64,000 bases of DNA from Sepiola atlantica. Taxonomy: Eukaryota; Mollusca; Cephalopoda; Sepiida; Sepiolidae. The notes beneath the pieces are model-generated. The model searched no databases. It was not told the origin of the DNA and worked only from the letters and a program-made list of their open reading frames with translations. The translations under genes were made by a program, and so were the position numbers. Of this stretch, positions 53,401 to 64,000 are shown one piece after another (position 1 is the first letter of the stretch; each line of letters begins with the position of its first letter). Where the stretch lies: positions 665,501-729,500 of the forward strand of contig OY744536.1 of the NCBI GenBank assembly GCA_963556195.1. Reading direction: 5' to 3'.

Positions 53401-53995
53401 CGACTGTGATTGAAGAGAAAATGAAACTTAATCAGATTATGAGACTTGTTTTTAATACATCTCTATCAACCTTTTATTGCTCATTCTATTCGTCCTTCAC
53501 TGTCATTTAGATGAAGAGATGAAAAGACGTATAGGCACACACATGTCATTATTTAGTGATTAAATAGAAATTGAAGTGATCTTTACTTGCCAACAAATAC
53601 CATACTTGTTTGAACAACTCAGCCTTCTTCAATGAAATTCTTTGAAAGATAAGTCTTTATAATAAACTAATCGTACCTACCTGGCCTTACACTAGAGTCT
53701 TTTACTTTCATTTTTGGTTCGCCTTTTTTTTTTCTCTTTAAATCACAAATACTTCAAAGGTTTGTTTTAACTAATAAATTTATAAATAAGAAGCTCAGAA
53801 CCACAGGTATCAAATCAGTAAGCAGGTTGCTAAAGGGAAGTGCTGATTGTGTGAAAGATGCAGGGAGGGAGAATACTTATTTTCTGGTGTGCAAGAATGG
53901 AAGAAGAGAATGAATACTAATCAGGCATTCAACTCTCTGTCTGTCTCTGTCTCATGTAGTAGTGAACATTTTACCGCACCTCATTTCACTACATT
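53401..53995. other. No supported gene
   Basis: AT-rich, no recognised repeat or domain. Confidence 0.35.
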
Positions 53996-54180
53996 AAATA
54001 ATTTTTTTTAGATAGGATTTTTAAAAGTTTGTTTTAGTACTTTACCATATTTCATTTTTGAATTCAATAATCGATTGATAGAAAACAAAACCCCTAATGC
54101 GTAACTCACATTATTGCGATAAACACACGCACGAAAAGTTGTTACACAATTTTATTAACATAAAGATAAGTTTTAAAATG
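53996..54180 (-). repeat. Helitron-like family member
   Basis: Shares TTTGTTTTAGTACTTTACC, an ATAATCGATTGATAG block and ACAATTTTATTAACATAAAG with 56800-57000 and 57150-57375. Confidence 0.45.
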
Positions 54181-54744
54181 TTCGTTTGCAGTATAAAAAC
54201 AAAAAAAAAATCCATATTTTTAATTGCAGGTGGTGATTGGTGGCTAGCTGTGGTTGCTAGCTAGCCAAAGGATGACATGGCGCCAATCTGGCTCTGGACA
54301 AACCTCGCACTCATAATGGCTACAGCAGGTAGATATGTGCTACTTTTTTTTTTATTGTTATTTTATGTTTGTATAAAAAAAATTTTTATTATTAAACGTT
54401 TTCTGTGCTAGCTGCAGAATACGCATTAATCATGGCTGAGTGTCTTCCAAACTTTATGATCTTAGGCCAAGGTGTTCACTTATTTCATGTTCATGTTCGT
54501 CCATTCACAGACGTTGTCTATCCATCTTTTGTTTTGTCTACCTTTCGACCGGCTTGCTTATATTATGCTTTCAACACATATTTTGAATAACCCTACACTG
54601 GAATGCTTAATGTGACTAAATAATAATCGAATATCGAATTAGCTGTCTTTAATTGTTGCATGACTTTTTTATTTTTAAGACTTGATTATTTTTATAGCTT
54701 TTGAGTTGAGTATAAAGTGTATAATTCTTTATGAATCACGAATG

Positions 54745-55195
54745 AAGAGCCTATCAGGTATGTGTACGCAGAGTGATGTATGGAAGTGAAACCTGGCCAG
54801 TGACGGTTGAGGACATGCGTTGCATGGAGAGAAATGATACGATGGATGTGTAATGTGAGCCGTAAAGACAGGCGTAGTTTTGATGACCTCAGAGGAAGAT
54901 TAAATTTGGACAATATAGCGAGATGTGTGCAGAACAGGGGACTTGATGGTATGACCACGTTGAAAGAATGGATGAGAGTTCTTGAGTCAGTAGATGTAGA
55001 ACAGTTAATGTAGCAGGTCCAATTCACAGGGGAAGGCCACGGAAAACTTAGGAGGAAGTTATAAAAATGGACATGAGAGAAAGAGGAATAAATAAGGACC
55101 TGGTCAGAGATAGGTTAGTTTGGAATTCCTTAAAGCTGTCCAACACATGTCAGCATGTAAAATGGACGTTAAACTGAATATGATGATGATGAATA
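54745..55195 (+). pseudogene. LINE C-terminal and 3' end, best copy of its family
   Basis: Plus strand: GVMYGSETWPVTVEDMRCME, then RWMCNVSRKDRRSFDD, then NLDNIARCVQNRGL, and a GRPRKT-like block near 55030. This is the region after the reverse transcriptase in RTE-like LINEs, ending in ACATGTCAGCATGTAAAATG and a short ATGATGATG tail. Three other copies occur in this window (4856, 15930, 21366). Frameshifts and a 3'-only structure show a dead, 5'-truncated insertion. Confidence 0.75.
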
Positions 55196-55277
55196 TAGTA
55201 GCTTATCTTAATATAAAGCTAAATGTGACACTTGTTCAGCATATTCCTTGACAAGACTTTCAACATCCTCTCAAACG

Positions 55278-55322
<45 letters not shown>
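55278..55322. repeat. (CA)n microsatellite
   Basis: About 22 CA units followed by a short TA run. Confidence 0.95.
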
Positions 55323-55327
<5 letters not shown>

Positions 55328-56799
55328 TATATATATACTAACAACATTCTCTCATACGCATCACATACAAATAAACATTGTTATTGTTCACTATTCTTCT
55401 CATTCTTCAAACCAGCAATATCTTCTAAAATGCAGATTGACTGCAAGCCATTGAGTACTTTGAAGATGTTTGATTTATATATATTTTTAGATATGGTCAA
55501 GCATCTCGATAAAGGGCTCTGTCCTTTGTAGGGTTGTGGAGTTGGAAGGTATAATGTCCAACTCCTAGGATTCCCCAAAATTCCTACTCTGACTCCTTAT
55601 TTTAAAGGATTCAGTAATAATCAGACTAAGATTTTTTTTAATTGACTAACTCCGACTCTTAGCATTCTTAAGAGTCTGACTCTGCAACCCTGATCCATTG
55701 GTTGGTCTGTCACGCTTAAAAATTTAAATAACATTTTTAGATGTACATGAATTTAGATGAGAAGTTTTGTCTGTCCGTCCATCCGTCACGCTCAAGTTTG
55801 AAATAGCGTTTCCATCGTTGAACGTGCAGGTAAAATACATACATCTTAAGAATGGATCCATTCTTGTTGTTTGTCCATTTAGGATAGAACTTCAACTTCT
55901 TTTGTCTGTTTGGTAGAAAAATCTCTTGTAAAATAAGTACAGTGCAATGTACATTTTTAAATTCTTGAAGGAAATAAGATTTGTACAAAAAAAAATATAA
56001 ATACTCTACAAACTATTCTCTACAAAAACTGCAAACAAAATAGCATTTTTCTACAGAACAGAATGATTATTCTATTTTTACTTTCAGTCGGCATTAAATG
56101 ACTGTCTTAGGTTGATATGCCGTAAAACAAACCAAAATAAAAAATTTCAAATCATCAGACGTGAATAATCTTTGGCACAAAAAAAACTAATTGTTAACCT
56201 TCACTCATCATTTTGTAATTGCAAATGTCACCAGTTAAAAACTGGCATTTCACACTGACAGTAATTTAAATTGTAGAAACTATGAAATTTATATGTATTT
56301 TGCGTTAGTCATTTTACAAATGCTGTGATATATGGATATATCATCAGTTAAACCAATAAATATACTAGAGTACCTGTTCCATAAGAAATGACAGAATTGT
56401 TACATTTTTTTAACAAATTTATCAAGATTATAAAAATATGCAACATACTCTGTGCTGTCTGGGAGTCTTTTTACTTTCATCTTTGTTTTGATTTTTAAAC
56501 TATGCCGTTTTGTTTTTAACAAATTATTATTTATTTTTAAAAATATTTTGCAAATTAAATTTATTTATAACGGTACCTTTTGGTCAATAAATTATTAATT
56601 AAACTAAATTGTTATAAAACTATAACTAATTTTGTTTTGGTAATGTTCTTTTAATCTCTATAAAATTATTTAATGTAAATGGCTTACAAGTCTTTTAATA
56701 CACAAGGGTTTGCTAAGAATAAAAGAGTTTTTCTTTTTAACTATTAGCAAAACATTAAAATGACTGACTTTTACTAAGAAACTAAAATGCATTCTGAGA
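55323..56799. other. No supported gene
   Basis: AT-rich. The part at 55530-55690 has repeated GACTC words (ACTCCGACTCTTAGC, AGTCTGACTCTGCAACCCTG), a dispersed repeat also seen near 20010 and 45750. Confidence 0.4.
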
Positions 56800-57375
56800 T
56801 TTAATTTTGTATTTTATTTTAATTTTGAAAATTTTAAATTTTAAATAGGATTTTTGTAAGTTACCTTTAATACAACTGCATATTTGATTTCAAGAAATAA
56901 TCAAATAATATAGTAAATAAAAAAAAATGTGTAAATCATATAGAGGTGAGAAATACAGACACAGGAGAAATGGTCACACAATTTTATTAATATAAAGATA
57001 AAATTGTTTTACATTGAAGCAATGCACTATTTACATCATGCTCATCAAAATCAGCTTTATCACATTCTTTACTTTCATATTTATCAAAGTACCAAGGAGA
57101 GACATTTTTACATTAAAAAAAAAAAGATTAAAATGGCTGACTTGTTTACAAAGAAACCGAAATGCATTGTGGTAGATTTAATTTCGTAATCAAATTTATT
57201 TTTAAATAATATTTAAAAAAATGTTTGTTTTAGTACTTCATGCGATTTAATTTTTTTATTTTAATAAATAATCGATTAATAGTTAATAAAAAGAAAATGT
57301 GTAGGTCACATAGAGGCGAGAAACACACATACAGACACACAAGAAGTGGTAACATAATCTTAATATAAATATATG
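56800..57375 (-). repeat. Two adjacent Helitron-like family members
   Basis: 56800-57000 and 57150-57375 are diverged direct repeats: TAGAGGTGAGAAATACAGAC and TAGAGGCGAGAAACACACAT, each after an AATAATCGATTAATAG-like block. On the minus strand they resemble 45338-45617. Confidence 0.5.
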
Positions 57376-58205
57376 ATTTTGCTTTTGTTTCTTATGCTGA
57401 TATGGTCATGTGGAGCATTCATCCTCCAGGAAAACTTGCAAGCAGGTGATTACACAGGAGTGGAATTTGGAGACAGTTGACCCGCTGAACTGTGAGAACT
57501 CTAGAGTGAGCTTGAGTAATATCAGAAAACGTCTGACCCCTGAATAAAAGGGAAAGTGAACGTTAAGTGAATAGAAGAAGAAAAGGTGGCCCAAAATTTA
57601 TAATACCATTTTTTGAAAAAACGACATTTATGATCCAAACTTTGCTTTTGGTTTTGTTTCTTAGGCTAATCACTAATTGTGTAGAATAAGAATGTCCTTC
57701 TGAAGTCACTACAATGATGCACAGGAGACAAACGTTCTTGTAAATCCCTCACAGGCCCTAGTTTCTAGTGTTTGTATTGAATGTGCTCTGTCAACTCATG
57801 ACTTTAATTTTTGACAGGTAAGCATCTTATCAAACATGGGGTAGGTAAATTCAATAACTTTTTGAATTGTAAACCTGCATGTTGACCACCTGCATTACCT
57901 AAAAAGATGATTGTTTTGCGATTGGTGTGACCTTTTAAATCGTGAATGAAAATGTCTTTTGCCAAAGTAATTGTTTTGGTAATTCAACTTAAGTTATTCA
58001 GAAACATATAGGTGTTTTCTGTGGCTGGCATTTCAATACGAGAAATATGACGTTTTAGTTTTATAAACAAAACTCACACCTGAAATTACTGGTGTCAAAT
58101 GATAAAACTGAAAGTAATGTTTGTCTACACTTCTCACTCAAAAGTGTGTTGACCCCTTTTTCTTTTAATATACTGTTCCCTAAATAATTTAACTTAATCA
58201 ACTTC
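57376..58205. other. No supported gene
   Basis: No domain or repeat recognised. Confidence 0.35.
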
Positions 58206-58206
58206 T

Positions 58207-58430
58207 TCTTTCGTGTGAATCAGATGATTCTGGTGTTGGCATTAGTTTCCCCAATGTTTTTCCAGTTTGAAATCTTTTCTGGAAAAACATCGGGTACTTA
58301 CAGGAAGGACCACGAGAAGGTTGCCAACATCCCTAAGTGAAAGTGGTACTGTGGAACCGACTGGATTCGAACTTGGAACACCCATGTCTTCAGTCCGTGT
58401 CGTTATCTACTTAACCACCGTCACCTCCCA
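58207..58430 (-). mobile_element. tRNA-derived SINE, long-hairpin tail type, copy 2
   Basis: Minus strand: tRNA-like head with A box GACGGTGGTTAAGTAGATAA and B box AAGTTCGAATCC. Then AGTCGGTTCCACAGTACC, the TGTTGGCAACCTTCTCGTGG body and a tail hairpin made of CCCAATGTTTTTCCAG and CTGGAAAAACATCGGG (about 58251-58296). Same structure as 20655-20856; the two hairpins differ by paired changes. Confidence 0.78.
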
Positions 58431-59041
58431 ACTTAATCAACTAAAATCGCACCAGTAAAACACTTCCCTGTGTCGCATCACAGTTCGCAAAAATGTCCTC
58501 TCTAACCAGGGTTAATAAAAAAACAAACAAACTGAACTGTGAATTATTGTTGTGCTGTGTTTTACAACACCACTGGTATGTGTCGCGCAGTGTAAATTAA
58601 ATATGGTGACATGCACATGTGGCGCAGTTTCTCATAACAAAAAAGCAACGGTGATGCTTTTTTTCTGAACACAAACTCTTCACAAGTTACTTTTACTGTC
58701 TACTTCAGCTCATTATTTTGTTAAAAGTCCAACCTGTTGTACCCATTAAAAAAAAAAATAATGCTTTAAAAATACTCTGCACCATCCATGGTTCCTTCAC
58801 TCACAAGAAAGTAACAAAAAAAAAACTTTGATTTTTGTATTTTATTGTGATAATTGAGACTTTTTATTTTCTCATCATAGACATATCCATTTATTCTCCA
58901 TTGCGGGTTGAGTTCTGGCTTCTTCTGACCGATATGATATTTTTTCATGAATAATTAGTCTTCTGTAAAACATTGTTTTTTATCTTTCGGAATTCTTGAG
59001 ATGAGGGTTGATAATTTGTAGAATTTGGTATATTCGGACTG

Positions 59042-59165
59042 CTGTTCTCATCTTGGGTGTTTTTATCACAACGTTACAGCCGATGTAACAAGGTACACCT
59101 GAAGAAGGTCGGGGGTTACATCGGCCGAAACGTTGTGATAAAAACACCAAAGATGAGAACAGTAG
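59042..59165. repeat. Inverted repeat containing CTGAAGA...GAAAC motif, copy 3
   Basis: TGTTCTCATCTTGGGTGTTT...CAACGT on the left answers ACGTTGTGATAAAAACACC...AGATGAGAACA on the right (arms about 45 bp). The top of the hairpin carries CACCTGAAGAAGGTCGGGGG and TTACATCGGCCGAAACG. Confidence 0.7.
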
Positions 59166-59373
59166 TCCGAATATACCAAATTCTACAAATTGTTTTTATC
59201 ATCACGTACGTCAAATTTACCTCTGAAAAAAAAAAAAAATATTAAGAGAAAAATGTCGTGTTTCGGAACTTTTGAGAAAAAGAAAACAATCCTAATTCTA
59301 TAATAATGAGTAGTACTAGTACACATCTAGACAAGATTAGGTTTAAGGCTCCTGAAATTCATACTAGAATTGT

Positions 59374-59482
59374 TCACATGGGTCCATGGCCTAATGGTTA
59401 ATTGTAGCAGCCATCATGCAGGTCCACACAGAAAACGAGTTAGGGTTGTTCTGTGTATTGTTCATCGGGGATTGAACCCAGA
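59374..59482. repeat. Possible tRNA-like SINE remnant
   Basis: TCCATGGCCTAATGGTTAAT resembles a tRNA A box on the plus strand, but the B-box-like GGGTTCAATCCCC is on the minus strand (about 59467-59479). The two cannot belong to one promoter, so this is at best two fragments. Confidence 0.25.
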
Positions 59483-59894
59483 GTGTTCCGGTTGCAAAAT
59501 GGAAACTTGTAACTTTTGTGACGTGAGTTCACGTATGCAAATGAGCATTGTTTTGCATGGGCAAATTCTCGTTGTCATAAAAAGAGTAGAGACTTTGATT
59601 TGGGGAGAGGGAAGAGAAAAGTTAACGTTGGGACCACGTCGAGTACTAAGAGAGAAAAAGAAAGAGAAAAAAGGAATTCAATTTTCATGACTACATTAAT
59701 AGCATTGATCAACAATCAGTTCTAAGTGACAGTCTTCTGAAGGTTGATGGTTCAATCCTTACTACAGGCGATAATAACTAAGAATAAAATAACTTAACAC
59801 TTCTACCCAGTCATGGATGATGGAATGAGAACAATCTACCCTTCCATAGATTAAATAAAGCATTTAATTTGAAATTCCGTACAGGTTCCCAAGT

Positions 59895-59950
59895 TCGACT
59901 AAATGCACCTGAAGATGGTCGGAGGTTATATCAGCTGAAACTCATACTAG
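59895..59950 (+). repeat. CTGAAGA...GAAAC motif, copy 4
   Basis: AATGCACCTGAAGATGGTCG, then TTATATCAGCTGAAACTC. Upstream sequence (GAAATTCCGTACAGGTTCCC) also matches the sequence upstream of copy 2 near 33845. Confidence 0.5.
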
Positions 59951-60404
59951 TTTAAAAAAAAAGAATCTTATTTGGCTAGTAGCAATAACTATTTACTTTA
60001 CCAGATTGTTCTGGAATAAATTGTCAATCTTAATAAACCTTATGAATTTTGTTGAATATTTTGTATCTCAACCATAGTAATGTGGTGTCTCTTTAAATAT
60101 ATGTATGAATAGTATGTAACATAAAAGGAGTGAATTCAATATATAACATCAGAAGCAGCTGATTTGAAGTATTAAATAAAAACTGAGAATTGTTTGTGCT
60201 TTCTTGATGTAAAGTAGCAATAAACGGCCATTGTGCTGAAGCTAATTTTGATGAATATGATGTAAATAGTTCCTTACTTGAATGTAAAAAAAATTAATTG
60301 TGATATAAGTTTTGTCTATTTTTTTTTTCAATGTTTGATTTATTTCTTTGAAAACTCTTAACATTTCTCTTTGTTATTTATGACAGAATGGGTACTCTAG
60401 TCTA

Positions 60405-60700
60405 TATATAAAGTTTTAGTTCATGTCTGTTTGTTCACAAACTCCTACATTATCTCGAGCACTTCGATAAGTATATTTCATTTTGATCAAAAGGGGTACA
60501 ATAATATTGTGGGTCTGTGTTTACACCAAACATCCATTGAAAGAAAATAAGTTTTAGTTTTATTTTATTTTATTTACATCTTGAAAATTATATTAAAAAA
60601 AAATGAAAATAGAAATGGTAATATGGGGTTCAGGGCTTGGAGCAGAAGTATGTATGTGTCCTCATTCATTCCTGAGGAAACGCTGGATGCGTCACGAGGG
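60405..60700 (+). mobile_element. Helitron-like degenerate element
   Basis: Starts TCTATATATAAAGTTTTAG with a CATGTCTGTTTGTTCACAAA stretch, as Helitron 5' ends do. Ends near CCTGAGGAAACGCTGGATGC, a decayed 3' terminus related to 46175-46205. Confidence 0.45.
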
Positions 60701-62655
60701 GGTTAAAGACTATAAATGTACCAACATTTATTTCATTTAATGTAACTTTACTTACACCCCCCTCTCATCCAAACAATGTTGAGTACATCTTTTGGCCTAA
60801 CCCCCAAAATTTAATATTATAAAATGCGAAAAATAAGAATAGAAAAGGTAATACTACATCATGTGCCGGGAAAGAAGTACACATTCCTGGACAACGTCGG
60901 GTCTTCTTACTGGCATGAATATAAAAATGCACTCGACTCATTTTATGACTTAAGTCCTACATTTTTTAATTCACTTTTATTTTTATTTTTTTTATTTAAA
61001 AATTTTTTAAATTTTATTTGTAAAATATTTTTTTGTCACTCATTACTTTTTAAAGATTTCATTTTTATTTCCTACCTTAGTTTATTTTTATTACATGTCT
61101 TTTTTTATTTTTATTTCTTTTCAGTTTTTATGATTTCATTTTTCTCTGTGAAATAATGGTAAATTCTGTTGTATGTTTTTCTTTTCTGTTTTGTTGTATG
61201 CCCACTCACCGTCTCTCTCCTTCCAGCCATGATGAACTAACATGTCACCACCACCTCTTGCCAATTTCATACTATTGAACATGCTTAAACACATTTTGCT
61301 GAACTAAAGAATCTATATATAAACAAGTTAGATTATGATCAGTCCCTGCTGAGTTACCTGCAGGTTAGGGTGTATGATGTTGAAAGATCCGAAACACCCA
61401 ATGATTCCAGGAACATCATTGATGATGTCTCTGGATGCATCAAAAGATGTATGCTCAGATATTACCTGTTACTCCCTATTTAGAATCTTTGACTCTCCCA
61501 GATACAGAGAAAAAGTAATTTTATATTTATCTGATGTTAAAGTTTTTATCGTTTAGTTTTATTTTCACACCTAATATTTCAGGGAGTTAATATTTGTTTG
61601 TTTTAAAAACGTCTTTTTTAATTATGCTACAATATAAAATACACTAAATATACTTCGAAAAAAAAATATTAAGATAAAAAAATGTTTTAATTTCTCTTCC
61701 CTGTAAAATATAGTTGTGTTCACATCAGTCTAAGATATAAACATGCTGACGATGAATAAAAAAAAAATTTAAAAAACACACAACTCAAACACAGATGAAT
61801 GGGAAATAGTAATATTATGTAATTTACACAAGTTCAGATAATTATTACCATATTATTTGTCTCAATTAAAACACCTAAATATTTGGGTGATTTATTAAAA
61901 AAAACTATTATTGTAGTTATTTTGTTTAAGAGTGTTCAACTGTATGACATCCAAAATGATGCATGCTTTCAAATCATATAATTTGTGCAGATGTTCTAAA
62001 GCATTTCTTGTAAATATTCCAAGTTTTACATAGTGTATATAACAATAATAAATAATTAATTTGACTTATCTCAAAACTCCACTGCAGTTTCATGGCTATA
62101 AATTCATCAGAAATGTTTTTAATATTGTTACACATTTGAATAAAAAAAATGTTCATGACCATTAAAAAAAGACTTATGATGAATGGATAGCCATTAGACA
62201 GCAGTGTTCAGATACGACAAATTGATCGTTTATTATTATCATTATAAAGATCTATCGGAAAAAATATTGAGCCTTTTATATGTACAAAGGCTTACTGTTT
62301 TGGTTCAGTTTCTGAACAACCGTTTTTCTTTGTATTTATATATATATATAATCTTTTTTGCACGTGCATCTACCTTATTAACACTTTAGAAACAATATTT
62401 CATCAGATTTTACATGAAAATTTGTTTATTATTATTATTATTATTTGATTTATTTTTTCAAACTTCATAAATCCAGCTTTTAAGTTAGAACTAAATCGTT
62501 TTCCCATTAGCAAGATATAAGTATTAAAGTTTAATCAAAGTTCTGCCAAATTTATATAAAATGAAATCTTGGTATCTGTCAACATAGTGGGTGGCCATAA
62601 AATGTGTTCTGGGAAAATAAGGTCTCAAGCTATTTTGCTATAAACGTAATTGCTA
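60701..62655. other. No supported gene
   Basis: AT-rich. A T-rich open frame at 60824-61156 translates to Phe/Leu-rich low-complexity protein and is not credible. A TA run lies at about 62336-62350. Confidence 0.4.
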
Positions 62656-62659
62656 TGGT

Positions 62660-62885
62660 GAGCTACCCTATTGCGTCACTACATGGATTCTTCCTGACAC
62701 TATGAATTGTGGTGTCAACAGAGAGTCGTTGTGACCAAACCAGAAGCAGTCTCTTGTCAACCCATTACTTCTGTACTTTCTGTAAATATATATTCTTCTT
62801 AACTATACTTCCTTGTTGTCTTATTTCTTTTAGGCCCTTTCAGGTCACGACAATACTATAGTTACCACATGAACTACAATGAAAA
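62660..62885. repeat. Direct repeat, left copy (possible LTR)
   Basis: Contains GCGTCACTACATGGATTCTT, an AACCCATTACTTCTGTACTT block, and ends near CAGGTCACGACAATACTATA. It matches 63236-63445 at roughly 80%. Confidence 0.6.
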
Positions 62886-63235
62886 TAAAATAAGATATGT
62901 TATATAATTTGGTTTTTGCGCTGCGGTCCCTTGATACATGTAATTTATTTCAAGGATTATGCAAGGGGTAAGAAGGGTGAGAAATGCGGATTTAAATCAA
63001 ATGTTAATGTATTTAAAAGGGAGATCAAAGCTCCCAGTCACTATGTTGGAAATGGGATTTTGTGTTTACTGTTTTGAGATTACAAATTATGCCTCCATTT
63101 TATGAGCTCACTTATTCAACAAATAACTCTATGAAGTAGTATAAACGAACAGTATAAATTTTATTTAGCATTATCGAAAAGTTTGACAAACTTTTTCCTA
63201 AACCAGTTATTTCAAATTATATACTTATTATGCTT

Positions 63236-63445
63236 ATCTACCTTATCGCGTCACTACATGGACTCTTCTCGACATTATAAATAATGATAATGGAGCTAAC
63301 AGAGAAAGTTGCTATGTCACATCCAGAAGCAGTCTCTGGTAACCCATTACTTCTGTACTTTATGTAAATGCATACTCTTCTTAACTCTATCTCCTTGTTG
63401 TCTAATTTCTTTTCGGCACTTTAAGGCCACAACAATAATATAAAT
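63236..63445. repeat. Direct repeat, right copy (possible LTR)
   Basis: Contains GCGTCACTACATGGACTCTT, AACCCATTACTTCTGTACTT and AGGCCACAACAATAATATAA. The 350 bp between the copies has no coding sequence, so if these are LTRs the interior is deleted or non-autonomous. Confidence 0.6.
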
Positions 63446-64000
63446 AACTTTAGAGTTGTTTTGTTTGTTTGTTTACATTACATGATATATTTATTGATAC
63501 TAATACAGAAATAGTCTTATGTAAAATATTATTAGAATTATAATGTTTGAACATTCTGAGTGAAAATCTTCTACGGCATTATTACTGTGAGGTAACTTTT
63601 TCATGACATGGATTCGGATCAGGATGCTTGGAGTCTGTAGCCCAAATGCTAGACTTTTAAAAGGTTCGACTTCTAAAGCAATAAATTCGCCCTCACTCAT
63701 CAGTTCTGACTCAGATGTTCCAAAATTCTATAAGATATAAAGGAGCAGTGATGTGGAGAAGTCTGGTTATGCCCAGGGCCAACTCCTTGATTGCATCCCT
63801 CAAAGACTCAAGTAGGGTTTAAGACTGAGAAATATTATTAGAAAGGGAGATAATTTGAATATGATTGAATTTCCTCTCCCCACTCTGCACGCCACTGTAA
63901 AGGAGCTTCTTTTCAAACTAAGCTAAATAATTAAAGATCCAATTTTCAGAGACCAAGTGAAAACATTATGATCAGAATTCAAGATGGAGGCTCCCGAGAA
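63446..64000. other. No supported gene
   Basis: No domain recognised up to the right edge. Confidence 0.35.

Noticed and set aside
59374..59482. tRNA gene
   Set aside because: The A-box-like and B-box-like words lie on opposite strands and no cloverleaf can be drawn.
60824..61156. 110-codon open frame
   Set aside because: Translates to Phe/Leu-rich low-complexity sequence from T-rich DNA.

Overview
This window looks like a repeat-rich nuclear segment of an animal genome, most likely a cephalopod or another mollusc. It is AT-rich, eukaryotic in style and full of microsatellites. It carries decayed LINEs, a Ty3/gypsy element, Helitron-like ends, a Penelope-type GIY-YIG fragment and several SINE families. 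The lineage guess rests on LINE 3' tails ending in (CAT)n next to a 'TACATGCTGGCATG'-type motif, which I associate from memory with squid and octopus genomes. I found no convincing host protein-coding gene; nearly every protein signal is a fragment of a retroelement open reading frame.

Layout. 0-2.1 kb: LINE endonuclease split into inverted halves, then a Helitron 3' end. 4-9 kb: three LINE 3' fragments, a U2-snRNA-headed SINE and a 5S-rRNA-headed SINE. 9.5-15.2 kb: (GT)n, an old Ty3 reverse-transcriptase scrap, and Helitrons, one of them interrupted by a LINE 3' end with a 13-bp target duplication. 17.07-19.96 kb: a minisatellite of about 115 copies of a 25-bp unit with higher-order structure. 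20-25.6 kb: hairpins, a tRNA SINE, a foldback element and a U2-like tandem repeat. 26.7-28.4 kb: Penelope-like fragment with GIY-YIG nuclease between inverted arms. 31-32.5 kb: LINE with a restriction-like endonuclease, interrupted by a second copy of the foldback element. 35.2-36.6 kb: LINE reverse transcriptase. 37-37.3 kb: second U2 SINE. 38.3-39.5 kb: LINE endonuclease joined to a LINE C terminus. 40-40.7 kb: U2-like tandem repeat. 40.9-44.2 kb: the best preserved element, a minus-strand Ty3/gypsy gag-pol with a classical -1 frameshift heptamer. 44.6-50.5 kb: SINEs, a 29-bp minisatellite, a perfect 147-bp-arm palindrome, two hammerhead-ribozyme-like motifs and Helitron pieces. 50.8-55.2 kb: further U2, 5S and LINE copies. 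55-64 kb: mostly AT-rich sequence with a tRNA SINE, conserved CTGAAGA...GAAAC motifs and a 210-bp direct repeat pair.

The main theme is modular small elements. tRNA, U2 snRNA and 5S rRNA heads all occur, and at least one 3' tail is shared between tRNA- and U2-headed families. The most interesting candidates are the hammerhead pair near 48.1-48.4 kb, the U2-headed SINEs with related tandem arrays, and the Ty3 frameshift signal. All identifications were made by reading the sequence; no database search was run.
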